From the NCBI GenBank assembly GCA_002342365.1, contig DDPV01000049.1, positions 1 to 64,000 of the forward strand: a stretch of DNA of 64,000 nt, read 5' to 3'. Under the pieces are notes generated by a model. That model did no database searches, was not told where the DNA came from, and saw only the letters and a program-made list of their open reading frames with translations. Position numbers and translations under genes: made by a program. The DNA comes from Burkholderiales bacterium UBA2459 (GTDB taxonomy: Bacteria; Pseudomonadota; Gammaproteobacteria; Burkholderiales; Burkholderiaceae_E). Of the stretch, positions 28,250 to 36,439 are shown piece by piece. How positions within the stretch are numbered: the stretch's first letter is position 1; each line of letters starts with the position of its first letter.

Positions 28250-29457
28250 TGAACTGGCAGGACCGAAGCATTCAACAACGCGCAGTGGAGCGGCTGCTCG
28301 GCGAGCATGGTCCGCGTGCGCTGGCCCGGATGTCGACAGACCAGTTGCAAGAGAGCCTGCGCAACGAACTTTCCCGCGAACTGAGCGAACAAAGCGGTGG
28401 GCTTGAGCCTGAGCGTTTGCATCGCATTCAGCGCGATTTGATGGGGCTCGGGCCGCTTGAGCCCTTGCTTGCGGACCCGACGATCGGCGATATCCTGGTT
28501 AATGGCCCGCAGGCAATCTGGTATGAACGAGAAGGACGGCTGTTTCAAAGTGCCTTGCGCTTTGACGACGAAGCGCAGCTTTTGCGGATCATGGACCGGC
28601 TTGTTTCACGAGGTGGCAGGCGCATCGATGAATCCTCACCGATGGCCGATGCACGACTGCCCGACGGCTCAAGGGTCAATGCGGTGGTTCGCCCAGCTGC
28701 GGTCGACGGTCCGCAGCTTTCGATTCGACGCTTCATTGGCGGGCCAAGGACGCTTGCGCACTGGGTCGACGCTGGCTCGATGTCGCCGCAAGCGGTAGCA
28801 GTGCTTGAGGATTTGGTGAGGCAGCGCCTGAATCTGATCATCAGCGGTGGAACCGGCGCGGGAAAGACCTCCTTGCTCAATGCACTGTCATCCTGCATCG
28901 ATGCGAGCGAGCGAATTCTCACGCTTGAAGACGCGGCCGAGTTGAAGCTTTCGCAGCCGCATGTGGTGCGTCTTGAGGCGCGTCCTCCCAATCTTGAGGG
29001 CAAGGGGGAGATCACCATGCGCATGCTTTTGCGTAATGCGCTTCGGATGCGTCCGGATCGCTTGATCATTGGCGAGGTAAGGGGCGATGAGGTGATCGAA
29101 TTGCTTGCAGCGCTCAACACCGGCCATCGCGGCTCGATGGGAACCGTGCATGCAAACTCGGCCAACGACGCCCTGGTGCGATTGGCCTCGATGGCGGCAA
29201 TCGCGCTGGGCCAGTCGCATCCCGACATGCTTGCCTCGCAAATCAGCGCTGCAGTCGATGTGGTGTTGCACCTTGAGCGCAGTGACGATGGCAGGCGACG
29301 CCTGCGCAGCATTCATCGCCTGCACCCACAGACTGACTCAGCCGGCACCGCAGCGCGATTGCAGCAGCTTTGGCCTAGGCCGGGCGATAGGTCTGAACCT
29401 CACCATCATAGCCAGGCAGAAGCCGCGCACCACAAGCCACAACCCTGTGGGTTGTGA
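28249..29457 (+). CDS. Tad-type secretion ATPase, CpaF-like
   Basis: CpaF/VirB11-type hexameric ATPase, 402 residues. MGLGPLEPLLADPTIGDILVNG, then RLPDGSRVNAVVRP, Walker A GGTGAGKTS, Asp-box TLEDAAEL, Walker B LIIGEVRGDE and GSMGTVHANSAN (His-box) are all present. It powers Tad pilus assembly or secretion. The start overlaps the secretin stop by one base. The last 27 residues or so (His/Pro-rich) lie in the overlap with the convergent cyclase gene, and the family-like sequence ends near RRLRSIHRL. A lost stop codon is suspected. Confidence 0.9.
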   Translation: MNWQDRSIQQRAVERLLGEHGPRALARMSTDQLQESLRNELSRELSEQSGGLEPERLHRIQRDLMGLGPLEPLLADPTIGDILVNGPQAIWYEREGRLFQSALRFDDEAQLLRIMDRLVSRGGRRIDESSPMADARLPDGSRVNAVVRPAAVDGPQLSIRRFIGGPRTLAHWVDAGSMSPQAVAVLEDLVRQRLNLIISGGTGAGKTSLLNALSSCIDASERILTLEDAAELKLSQPHVVRLEARPPNLEGKGEITMRMLLRNALRMRPDRLIIGEVRGDEVIELLAALNTGHRGSMGTVHANSANDALVRLASMAAIALGQSHPDMLASQISAAVDVVLHLERSDDGRRRLRSIHRLHPQTDSAGTAARLQQLWPRPGDRSEPHHHSQAEAAHHKPQPCGL

Positions 29458-31216
29458 GTCGACTGGCGAGTTGCTCATCGAGCAAAATGCCATCCGCTTG
29501 CGCCTCACGTTGCAGTCGCTCAGCGCGATTGACCACTTCGCCGAGCGCCGTGTAGCTGCGACGCATGCTCGTGCCCAGGTCTCCGACCAAGGCCTCGCCG
29601 CAGGCCAGGCCAATGCGCTTGGAAAGACCGGGTGATTGTTGAATCGCCAGGGCTGCCATCAGTGCGCGATCGGCGTCCCTGGGCGAAGCAAGTGGTGCTC
29701 CCCAAAAGGCCATCAAACCATCGCCGAGGTATTTGTCAAGCGTGCCTCCGTGCTGATGAACAAGGCTGGTCCATGCATCGAGCTGCGAGCGCAGATTCTG
29801 GGCAAATGCCTCGGGGCTTTGCTGTCTAGCAAGACGGGTTGACCCGACGGCATCGACAAACATCACCACCAGTTGCTCGCGCGAGGGCGCAAGGCGCTGG
29901 GAGGAACCTTCGGCAAGCAGCTGGTCGAGCACATTCGATGGCACGTAATCGGCAAAGAGCCGGCGCAGTCGGCCCGCGGTGTGCCGCTCGCTGCGAAGCC
30001 CCCAGCCAAGACTTGTGAGAGCGGCAAGCATGATCCCGATCGGTGGTCCGGCAACCAGTTGCAATTGCTGCGTATCGGTGAGTTTGAGCGCAACCCCGAT
30101 AAGGATGCTGCTGCCGATGAGGCCCAGCAGCGCCAGGCTCAGGTAGCGTCGATAACGACAACTGATGATCAGCAGCGCGATGCAAACAAGGCTGAGCAAC
30201 TGGATCAGCGTCCAGGCTCGGATACCAAGCCAGCTTGATTGTTCATGAGGGTCGATCTGCGAAATCTGATCGAGCAGGGCAGCGGTCGCTTGCGCGTGCA
30301 CAACCACGCCGGCTTGCGAGGCGGCCATCGGGGTAGCGACGCGGTCGCTCACGCCAAGCGCAGACGAACCGATCAGCACGATGGCCCCCCGAAGCGCAGG
30401 GATCGGTTCGGCCGACTCGTAGGCCAAGTAAGCGGGTACGCTGAGCCAGGCTCGGTTTGAGCGGGCGTAGGGGATTGACCAAAGGCCTTGCGCATCGCTT
30501 GCAAGGTCAAGGACTCCGGTAGAAAGCATCTGACCGGCTGGCCAGCGTGGCGTGATCGAAGCTTTCTCAGGGACCAGCCCCATGCAGGCTAGGACCGCAA
30601 GCGACAGGCTCGCGTGCCACTGATCACGGTAGCGCAATAGTGGCGGCAATCGCCTCACCACGCCATCATCTTCCGGCATCCAACTGATGTGCCCGGTGCA
30701 TCGGGGTTGCAGTCCTGCATGATGGCCGACATGTCCGCTGGCTTCGATGATTGAAACCCCCGATGCAAATACGACCGATGCGGGCCAACTGCTGGTGACT
30801 TCGCCGGCATCGGCTGGCTGCGACTGTCCCAAGCCGAAGGCCTGGGACAGCACCAGCGGATGGTTTTGCAAAAGCTGCTGAATCGCGTTGTCGCCCTGGC
30901 GATCACGAGCTTCAGGCAAGACCAAATCGAGCCCTGCTGCAGCAACCTGATGGGTGTCAAAGAGGCGGTTGATCAAGCTGGCGAGCACCTTGCGCTCCCA
31001 AGGCCAGGAGCCCAGCGCCTTTAAGCTCGCTTCGTCAATATCGACGATCACCACGCGCGATTCGGTCTCATCGCTTGCGCTGACCCGGTGCCACTGATCG
31101 CCAAGCAACTCCGCCATCCGCTGCAGCGTTCCTGGCCAGGGCAGGCCGCTAGCGAGGATCAAGCCGAGCAGCCATCCTGCCGCGCCGATCAACAGCGGTA
31201 CACGCCAAAGCCCCAT
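29375..31216 (-). CDS. CHASE2-domain class III adenylate cyclase
   Basis: Membrane cyclase of 613 residues. An N-terminal membrane helix is followed by an extracytoplasmic CHASE2 sensor (VVIVDIDEASLKALGSWPW and GLDLVLPE), three membrane helices near 330-410, and a class III catalytic domain. Metal-binding Asp residues are in MFVDAVGSTRL and YLGDGLMAFWG; the Lys in LDKYLGDG is the adenine-selecting residue, and NRAERL has the catalytic Asn/Arg. It should make cAMP. It lies one base after a CRP-type gene on the same strand, so sensor and receptor are likely co-expressed. Confidence 0.92.
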   Translation of the reverse strand: MGLWRVPLLIGAAGWLLGLILASGLPWPGTLQRMAELLGDQWHRVSASDETESRVVIVDIDEASLKALGSWPWERKVLASLINRLFDTHQVAAAGLDLVLPEARDRQGDNAIQQLLQNHPLVLSQAFGLGQSQPADAGEVTSSWPASVVFASGVSIIEASGHVGHHAGLQPRCTGHISWMPEDDGVVRRLPPLLRYRDQWHASLSLAVLACMGLVPEKASITPRWPAGQMLSTGVLDLASDAQGLWSIPYARSNRAWLSVPAYLAYESAEPIPALRGAIVLIGSSALGVSDRVATPMAASQAGVVVHAQATAALLDQISQIDPHEQSSWLGIRAWTLIQLLSLVCIALLIISCRYRRYLSLALLGLIGSSILIGVALKLTDTQQLQLVAGPPIGIMLAALTSLGWGLRSERHTAGRLRRLFADYVPSNVLDQLLAEGSSQRLAPSREQLVVMFVDAVGSTRLARQQSPEAFAQNLRSQLDAWTSLVHQHGGTLDKYLGDGLMAFWGAPLASPRDADRALMAALAIQQSPGLSKRIGLACGEALVGDLGTSMRRSYTALGEVVNRAERLQREAQADGILLDEQLASRLTTHRVVACGARLLPGYDGEVQTYRPA

Positions 31217-31217
31217 A

Positions 31218-31904
31218 TCAAGAACTGGCTAGCAGCCGAAGTCGCTCGTGCAATAAGAGTCTGCCCTCAGGCATGGATTCGATGTAGCCCTCGGTTTCAA
31301 GCGCCTTCATGACCCTTGAGACCATTTCACGCGAAGCGCCGACCATTTTGGCGATATCCTGCCTTGCGATTCGATCCTTGACCACATAGTTGCCGGCATC
31401 GGTTTCCGCGAACTCGAGAAGGACCTGGGCAACCCTGCCGTAGACATCGAGCAAGGCAAGCGTCTCGATGCGCTGGTCGGCCTCACGAAGCCTTTGCACC
31501 AGGCCGCGCATGATCCGCAAGCAGACTTCGTTGTTTTGCGCGATCAAGAACTGAAAAGCCTCTTTGGTGATTGCGATGAATTCGCAGGGATCGAGCGTGA
31601 CGACGGTCGCCGAGCGCGGTTCCTCATCGATAAGGCTCATCTCGCCAAAAAACTCACCGGGCCCAAGAACGGCAAGAATCACCTCTTTGCCCTCGGCATC
31701 AGCGCGCTGCACTTTGGCGCGGCCCGAGAGCATCACAAACATACTGTGCGACTGTTCGCCCTCTTGCACCACGATCTTGCCCTTGGCAAAGCTTCTCCGG
31801 GTGCTCGATGTTGCAAGGCGCTCAAGCGCACTCTCGTGCAGACCATAAAACAGCGGCACGCGTTTGAGAAAGGCCAGATTACTGGCGATTGCTGCATGGG
31901 CCAT
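31218..31904 (-). CDS. CRP-family transcriptional regulator
   Basis: CRP/FNR-family regulator of 228 residues. The cyclic-nucleotide domain (residues 20-130) contains GEFFGEMSLIDEEPRSATV, with Glu, Arg and Ser at the positions used to bind cAMP in CRP. The C-terminal winged helix has IAKMVGASREMVSRVMKAL, close to the CRP recognition helix (SRE-V-R). No FNR-type cysteine cluster is seen. ATG at 31904 is chosen because the longer reading would overlap the divergent tautomerase gene. The adenylate cyclase gene is immediately downstream. Confidence 0.93.
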   Translation of the reverse strand: MAHAAIASNLAFLKRVPLFYGLHESALERLATSSTRRSFAKGKIVVQEGEQSHSMFVMLSGRAKVQRADAEGKEVILAVLGPGEFFGEMSLIDEEPRSATVVTLDPCEFIAITKEAFQFLIAQNNEVCLRIMRGLVQRLREADQRIETLALLDVYGRVAQVLLEFAETDAGNYVVKDRIARQDIAKMVGASREMVSRVMKALETEGYIESMPEGRLLLHERLRLLASS

Positions 31905-31973
31905 GCTTGAGATTGTGCAACACTTCGAGCTTGCCTTGCCAATCGTTCTAACATCTCTTAGGAGTTCTCCGCC

Positions 31974-32165
31974 ATGCCCTTGATTCAGGTCAGCTTGTTT
32001 GAAGGACGAAGCCTCGAGCAAAAACGCGCTTTTGCTGAACAACTCACCCGGGTGGCGACTGAAACCCTGGCCTGTTCGCCGGAATCGGTCGATATCATTT
32101 TTGCAGATATCAAAGCTTCAGACTGGGCAACCGCAGGTCGTTTGCACAGCGATAAACCGGCTTGA
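31974..32165 (+). CDS. 4-oxalocrotonate tautomerase family protein
   Basis: Small tautomerase of 63 residues. Pro2 at the mature N-terminus is the general base. The sequence MPLIQVSLFEGRSLEQKRAF and then ESVDIIFADIKASDWATAG match the family. It ketonises 2-hydroxymuconate-type dienols in aromatic meta-cleavage pathways, though isolated copies have various roles. AGGAG lies upstream. It is divergent from the CRP gene and overlaps the MATE gene (TTGA). Confidence 0.9.
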   Translation: MPLIQVSLFEGRSLEQKRAFAEQLTRVATETLACSPESVDIIFADIKASDWATAGRLHSDKPA

Positions 32166-33478
32166 TCGCCCGTATTCTTGCGCTTGCCGCGCCCTCGGCG
32201 GCGGTATCGGCGGCGCAAGTTTTTACCCAATTTGTCGAGACCTTGCTGGCTGCGCGGCTCGGAACCGATGCACTGACCGCTTGGTCGATCGCGCTGCCCT
32301 TTTCTCTTTTACTGCAGCAAACCTCTGCAGGTGCGATGGGCGGTGGTGTGTCGTCTGCAATCGCCCGAGCCCTCGGCGCGGGCGACAGCCTTGAGGCCAG
32401 CGCGCTGGTCAAACACGCCTTATGCATTGCGCTGATCGCGGGCCTTCTTTTTGCGATCCCGCTTAGCCTCTTGCTGCCCTGGCTTGTTGCACGGCTCGCG
32501 AGTGAGGAAATCGCCGAGTTGCATCGCTTTTATCCACTTGCTGCCTTCGGACTTGCCGCGGTCCCCGCCTGGCTTGTGAACACCTGCGCGGCAATCCTTC
32601 GCGGTGGCGGGCAGCACCGGATTGTGGGGCGCCTGATGGTGGCCGCGTGGCTCGTCCTTTGCTTGCTGATGCCGCTTTTTTCGCTCGTTCTGGATTTCGG
32701 ACTCGCAGGCCTTGGACTTGCTCAGGCGCTGGTCTTTTCGGTTGCGGCCTGGCTGATGTGGCAAAAGCTGCGCACAGGACAAGCGGGTTTTTTTCCGGAT
32801 CTGACGATCCGTGTACAGCTGGTCTTGTTCAAAAAAATCCTCGCTGTGGGCCTGATCGCCTGTGGGCTTGCGCTGATTGCCAACTTCACCACCTTTTTGG
32901 TGAACGCCCGCCTGGCAAGCTTCGGAACAGCCCATGTGGCCGCTTACGGGATTGCCGCAAGGATCGAGTTTTTGATGGTGCCGGTCTCATTCGCGGTGGG
33001 CGCAGCGCTAACTGCGCTTGTTGGCCATGCGGTCGGTTCGGGCAATTGGCAAGAGGCAAGACGAATCGCCTGGAGCGGCGCATTCATGGTGCTTTGCGTG
33101 ACGCTGCCCTTTGGCCTGTGGGTTGCCATCTGGCCCGAGGCGCTTGCGGCGCTCTTGACCACCGACTTAGCGGTACGCGAGCAGGCAACCCGTGCCCTGT
33201 CTTTTCTTGGTTGGGGACTGGCGCCGTTTTCCGTGGGTATGACGCTTTACTTCGCTGCGCAAGGCGCAAATCGCATGCAAGGTCCTTTGTTTGCTGGATT
33301 ATGTCGGATCATGATCGCGGTGCTGTTGGGTTCCTGGTTTGCAGGTCCGCTTGCCCTCGGTGCAAGCGGCTACTACCTGGCTGTGGCCTGTTCGATCGCT
33401 GCCTACGGTTTGGTGGTTGCCCTGTCGGTGCGGCCCGGAGTTTGGGCGCAGCGACAAGGCAAAACGCTTAATGCTTGA
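32162..33478 (+). CDS. MATE family efflux transporter
   Basis: MATE-type multidrug/Na+ antiporter of 438 residues with twelve hydrophobic segments in two homologous halves. The first half has LAAPSAAVSAAQVFTQFVETLLAARLG and the second FTTFLVNARLASFGTAHVAAYGIAARIEF. It exports cationic drugs or metabolites in exchange for H+ or Na+. The start is TTG at 32162 inside TTGA, coupled to the tautomerase stop. It overlaps the convergent fused transporter by eleven bases. Confidence 0.88.
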   Translation: MIARILALAAPSAAVSAAQVFTQFVETLLAARLGTDALTAWSIALPFSLLLQQTSAGAMGGGVSSAIARALGAGDSLEASALVKHALCIALIAGLLFAIPLSLLLPWLVARLASEEIAELHRFYPLAAFGLAAVPAWLVNTCAAILRGGGQHRIVGRLMVAAWLVLCLLMPLFSLVLDFGLAGLGLAQALVFSVAAWLMWQKLRTGQAGFFPDLTIRVQLVLFKKILAVGLIACGLALIANFTTFLVNARLASFGTAHVAAYGIAARIEFLMVPVSFAVGAALTALVGHAVGSGNWQEARRIAWSGAFMVLCVTLPFGLWVAIWPEALAALLTTDLAVREQATRALSFLGWGLAPFSVGMTLYFAAQGANRMQGPLFAGLCRIMIAVLLGSWFAGPLALGASGYYLAVACSIAAYGLVVALSVRPGVWAQRQGKTLNA

Positions 33479-35477
33479 GGATGCGCAGCAAATTGGAGTG
33501 GTCATCGGTAAAGACCCCAACGTCGTCGCGCAACTTAATTTGCTTGGCTTCCTTAAAAGCAGGGTGCTCAAAAAGGGCCTTGTTTTTTGTCATCACGATT
33601 TGATCGGTATTCAAATACCAACGTTCTGGCCCTGTTTTGAAATCCGGGCTGTCCTCAATCAGAACCGCTTGCAGACCGAAGGCGTCGGCCAAACGTTTCG
33701 CAACTGGCTGTAAGTCGACAAAGCGATTGGTTGCCTGAAACACGATGACGCCGCCCGGCGCCAGATGTTTGACGTAGGCTGCCATCGCTTCTTTGGTCAA
33801 CAGATGCATGGGAATCGAATCGCCTGAAAACGCATCAACCGCCAGCACATCGTACTGGCGTGGTGCTTCACGTTCGAGCGCTAGCCTGCCGTCACCGAGA
33901 ACAATCTCATAGGGCGCCTTCATGCGTTGAAGAAAACTGAACTCTTTCTTAGCGAGTCTGACCACCGCCGGATTGATTTCATAAATTACCCACTGATCGC
34001 CCTCTTTGGCGTAGGCAGCAAGTGCACCTGCGCCCAGGCCGATCAGTCCGACCCGTTTGGGACCCTCAGGCATAGCCTCAAAGAGTCGCCCGTAGCCACT
34101 GCCAGGGCTGTAGTAAGTCGCAGGCATCATCTCAAAGGGCTCACCCTGGAGTTGTCCGCCATGGTTGATTGCGCCGTGCAACATGTAGCGAAAGCCGGGC
34201 TCAGAAGGGTAATCCCGGGTGCGGACAACGCCATAGAAATTGCGCTCCATCTCGCGAATCCCCAAGCGGTAGTCATCAAGCTGCTGGTTAATCAGCACCA
34301 GCACCCCGATCAGCAGCCCGCCGCTGCCCAGGCGCCAGAACCAAGCCGCCTGCAAGCTGCGCCATAAAAGCATCGCCGCAACACCGGCAACGGTCAGGTG
34401 TAACTCGTAATAGCCATCCAGCAGCAAAGGCGCTGCGATCGCAATCGAGAGCGCACCGAGTGCGCCGCCCAAGGACATCGCCAGAAAAAAACCGGTAAGG
34501 CGGCTCGGGTGCGGCTTGAGGGAAGCGAGCTCACCGTGACAAAACATGCAGACGACAAAAAGTCCTGCGGCGTAAAGTCCTGAGACTTGAAAGAGTGCGA
34601 GCGAGTCAGCGAAATAAACCATCGCAGGCAAACTCAAGGCTGCAACCGATCCCCAGAACCCTCGGTGATACCAGCTTGGGCGATCAAAGCAAATGATAAA
34701 ACTCACCAAATACAGCGCCAGCGGCATGACCCAAAGAAAGGGGACCGAGGAGATGTTTTGGGTGAGGTGATTGGTCACGGCAAGCAAGGTTGCCGAGCCC
34801 AGAGCCGATAGGAGAACCCAGGCAAGGCGTACAGAAAGGGCAGGCTGGGGGGCGGATCCTGTCTGCTCCGAGGGCGTGATTGAAGCCGAAGGCTCGGTTT
34901 GGCGAAGGGACTTCAGACCTACCCAAACGCAAAGCAGGGCAAACATCGCGTAGGCAACCGACCAGATCTGTGCGGTCTCGCGGCCGCCGAAAAAGGGTTC
35001 GATCAAGGTCGGGTAACCGAGCAAAGCGGCCAGCGACGCAGCGTTTGACAGGGCGAATAGTCGATACGGCACGGCTTGTCGAAAGCTGCGCCAGTACCAG
35101 GCCTGGATCAAGGGCGTGGTGGTCGACAACAACACGTAGGGTAAACCGATGGTTGCAAGCAGCAGACCAAGGATTTGCAAAATCGGATCTTCATCGCCTT
35201 GTGGCTTCCAGGCTTCACTTGCGATGATCGGAAGGCTAAGCAGTGAGAGCGCAAGTAAAACCGCGTGCAGACCAACTTGCCGCTTTGCGCTAAGGCCTTG
35301 AACGCTGCGGTCAGCGTAGGCGTAGCCTGCGAGCAGCAGGCTTTGGAAAAACAACATGCAGGTGTTCCACACCGATGCCGACCCGCCAAACCAGGGCAAG
35401 ATCTGCTTGGCAATTAGCGGTTGGACGAGAAACAGCAAAAAGGCAGACAGAAAAATCGTGAGGGCGTAGGGGAGCAT
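33468..35477 (-). CDS. Fused MFS transporter/spermidine synthase-like protein
   Basis: Two-domain protein of 669 residues from the chosen start. The first ~430 residues are strongly hydrophobic (about ten to twelve segments). The C-terminal third has a spermidine-synthase/SAM-binding core: IGLGAGALAAYAKEGD, VIYEINPAVVRLAKKEF, VLGDGRLALE and LAVDAFSGDSIPMHLLTKEA. Such fusions are widespread but of unproven function; they may modify and export polyamines. ATG at 35477 begins MLPYALTIFLSAF like homologues; ATG at 35525 is possible. Confidence 0.85.
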   Translation of the reverse strand: MLPYALTIFLSAFLLFLVQPLIAKQILPWFGGSASVWNTCMLFFQSLLLAGYAYADRSVQGLSAKRQVGLHAVLLALSLLSLPIIASEAWKPQGDEDPILQILGLLLATIGLPYVLLSTTTPLIQAWYWRSFRQAVPYRLFALSNAASLAALLGYPTLIEPFFGGRETAQIWSVAYAMFALLCVWVGLKSLRQTEPSASITPSEQTGSAPQPALSVRLAWVLLSALGSATLLAVTNHLTQNISSVPFLWVMPLALYLVSFIICFDRPSWYHRGFWGSVAALSLPAMVYFADSLALFQVSGLYAAGLFVVCMFCHGELASLKPHPSRLTGFFLAMSLGGALGALSIAIAAPLLLDGYYELHLTVAGVAAMLLWRSLQAAWFWRLGSGGLLIGVLVLINQQLDDYRLGIREMERNFYGVVRTRDYPSEPGFRYMLHGAINHGGQLQGEPFEMMPATYYSPGSGYGRLFEAMPEGPKRVGLIGLGAGALAAYAKEGDQWVIYEINPAVVRLAKKEFSFLQRMKAPYEIVLGDGRLALEREAPRQYDVLAVDAFSGDSIPMHLLTKEAMAAYVKHLAPGGVIVFQATNRFVDLQPVAKRLADAFGLQAVLIEDSPDFKTGPERWYLNTDQIVMTKNKALFEHPAFKEAKQIKLRDDVGVFTDDHSNLLRILKH

Positions 35478-35579
35478 GATGCACGCGAGTTTGATGAGCC
35501 AATTGATGCAGTGCGCCCAGTGCAAGCGACTGCGTTTCCCTTTGTATGCCCTTAGCGACAGGGGCGGCGCGAGGCTGTG

Positions 35580-35605
35580 AAAAAGGCAAGCGCGAGGCTT
35601 GCCTT
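35580..35605 (-). terminator. Rho-independent terminator for sodB
   Basis: On the minus strand the sequence forms a nine-base-pair stem, AAGGCAAGC with GCTTGCCTT, around a five-base loop, and is followed by TTT and C, giving a five-T run counting the stem. It lies 28 bases downstream of the sodB stop, on the correct strand. Confidence 0.75.
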
Positions 35606-35633
35606 ATCGGTTCAGGGCGGTTCCTCTGGGGTT

Positions 35634-36212
35634 TCAGGCGAAGTTCTTTTCGGCAAATTCCCAGTTCACCAGCGCCCAAAAGCCGTTGAGATAGTCGGGG
35701 CGTCGATTGCGGTGATCGATGTAGTAGGCGTGCTCCCACAAGTCGCAAGTGAGCAAGGCGGTATCGCCATGGGTGATTGGCGTTGCGGCATTGCTGGTGT
35801 TGACGATATCAAGGCTGCCGTCGGCTTTTTTGACCAGCCACGTCCATGACGAACCGAAGTTACCGATCGCGCTCTTGGTGAAGGCTTCCCGAAAGGCGGC
35901 AAAGCTGCCCCATTGGTGGTCGATGGCAGCGGCTAAGGCGCCGCTTGGCTCGCCGCCACCGTCGGGCTTCATGCTGTTCCAGTAAAAGCTGTGGTTCCAG
36001 ACCTGCGCTGCGTTGTTGAAAATCCCGCCCGAGGACTTCATCACGATATCTTCGAGCGTCGATTGTTCGAACTCGGTGCCTTTGATGAGGTTATTGAGGT
36101 TGGTCACATAGGTCTGGTGATGCTTGCCGTAGTGGAATTCAAGGGTTTCTTTTGAGATATGCGGGGCAAGAGCGTCCATCGCATAAGGCAGTTGGGGTAG
36201 TGCGTGTTCCAT
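35634..36212 (-). CDS. sodB: Superoxide dismutase [Fe]
   Basis: Iron superoxide dismutase of 192 residues. Metal ligands His27 (LEFHYGKHH), His74 (QVWNHSFYW), Asp157 and His161 ([10 protein letters not shown]) are in place. The residues around Gln70 ([14 protein letters not shown]) fit the Fe rather than the Mn form. It removes cytoplasmic superoxide. It stands alone with a strong terminator. Confidence 0.96.
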   Translation of the reverse strand: MEHALPQLPYAMDALAPHISKETLEFHYGKHHQTYVTNLNNLIKGTEFEQSTLEDIVMKSSGGIFNNAAQVWNHSFYWNSMKPDGGGEPSGALAAAIDHQWGSFAAFREAFTKSAIGNFGSSWTWLVKKADGSLDIVNTSNAATPITHGDTALLTCDLWEHAYYIDHRNRRPDYLNGFWALVNWEFAEKNFA

Positions 36213-36439
36213 GAACAGTTTCTCCAGATAAATAGGTTGCGCAATCGGTACGGAAGCGGCGAAAGTGTACCGGTCAAAAGCTCTCGGTGCCGAATGTCCC
36301 CCTGTAAGTTTGAGCTAGGGCTGCTTGCTGCTCGGCTCTTAACGCATCCAATCCAAGGATAGCTTGTGGAACGGAGCTTTAACCGAGTCGGCCCGCTTCG
36401 TGTACCTTGCAGTCTCTTTTTGCAGCCTTGGAGCTTGCT

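Noticed and set aside
26918..29457. Type II or type III secretion secretin and ATPase
   Set aside because: The secretin's order of motifs and the CpaF-type ATPase with its ILVNG and HANSA motifs fit Tad/CpaC-CpaF; no other T2SS or T3SS genes are near.
32647..33471. 274-residue plus-strand frame at 32647-33471
   Set aside because: It is a frame-shifted reading of the MATE gene; the in-frame product has full transporter features.
36213..36439. Small RNA or riboswitch in the sodB/CoA-transferase gap, the longest gene-free stretch
   Set aside because: No conserved riboswitch-like element, strong stem or small ORF with ribosome binding site is evident in these 227 bases; it most likely holds the two divergent promoters.
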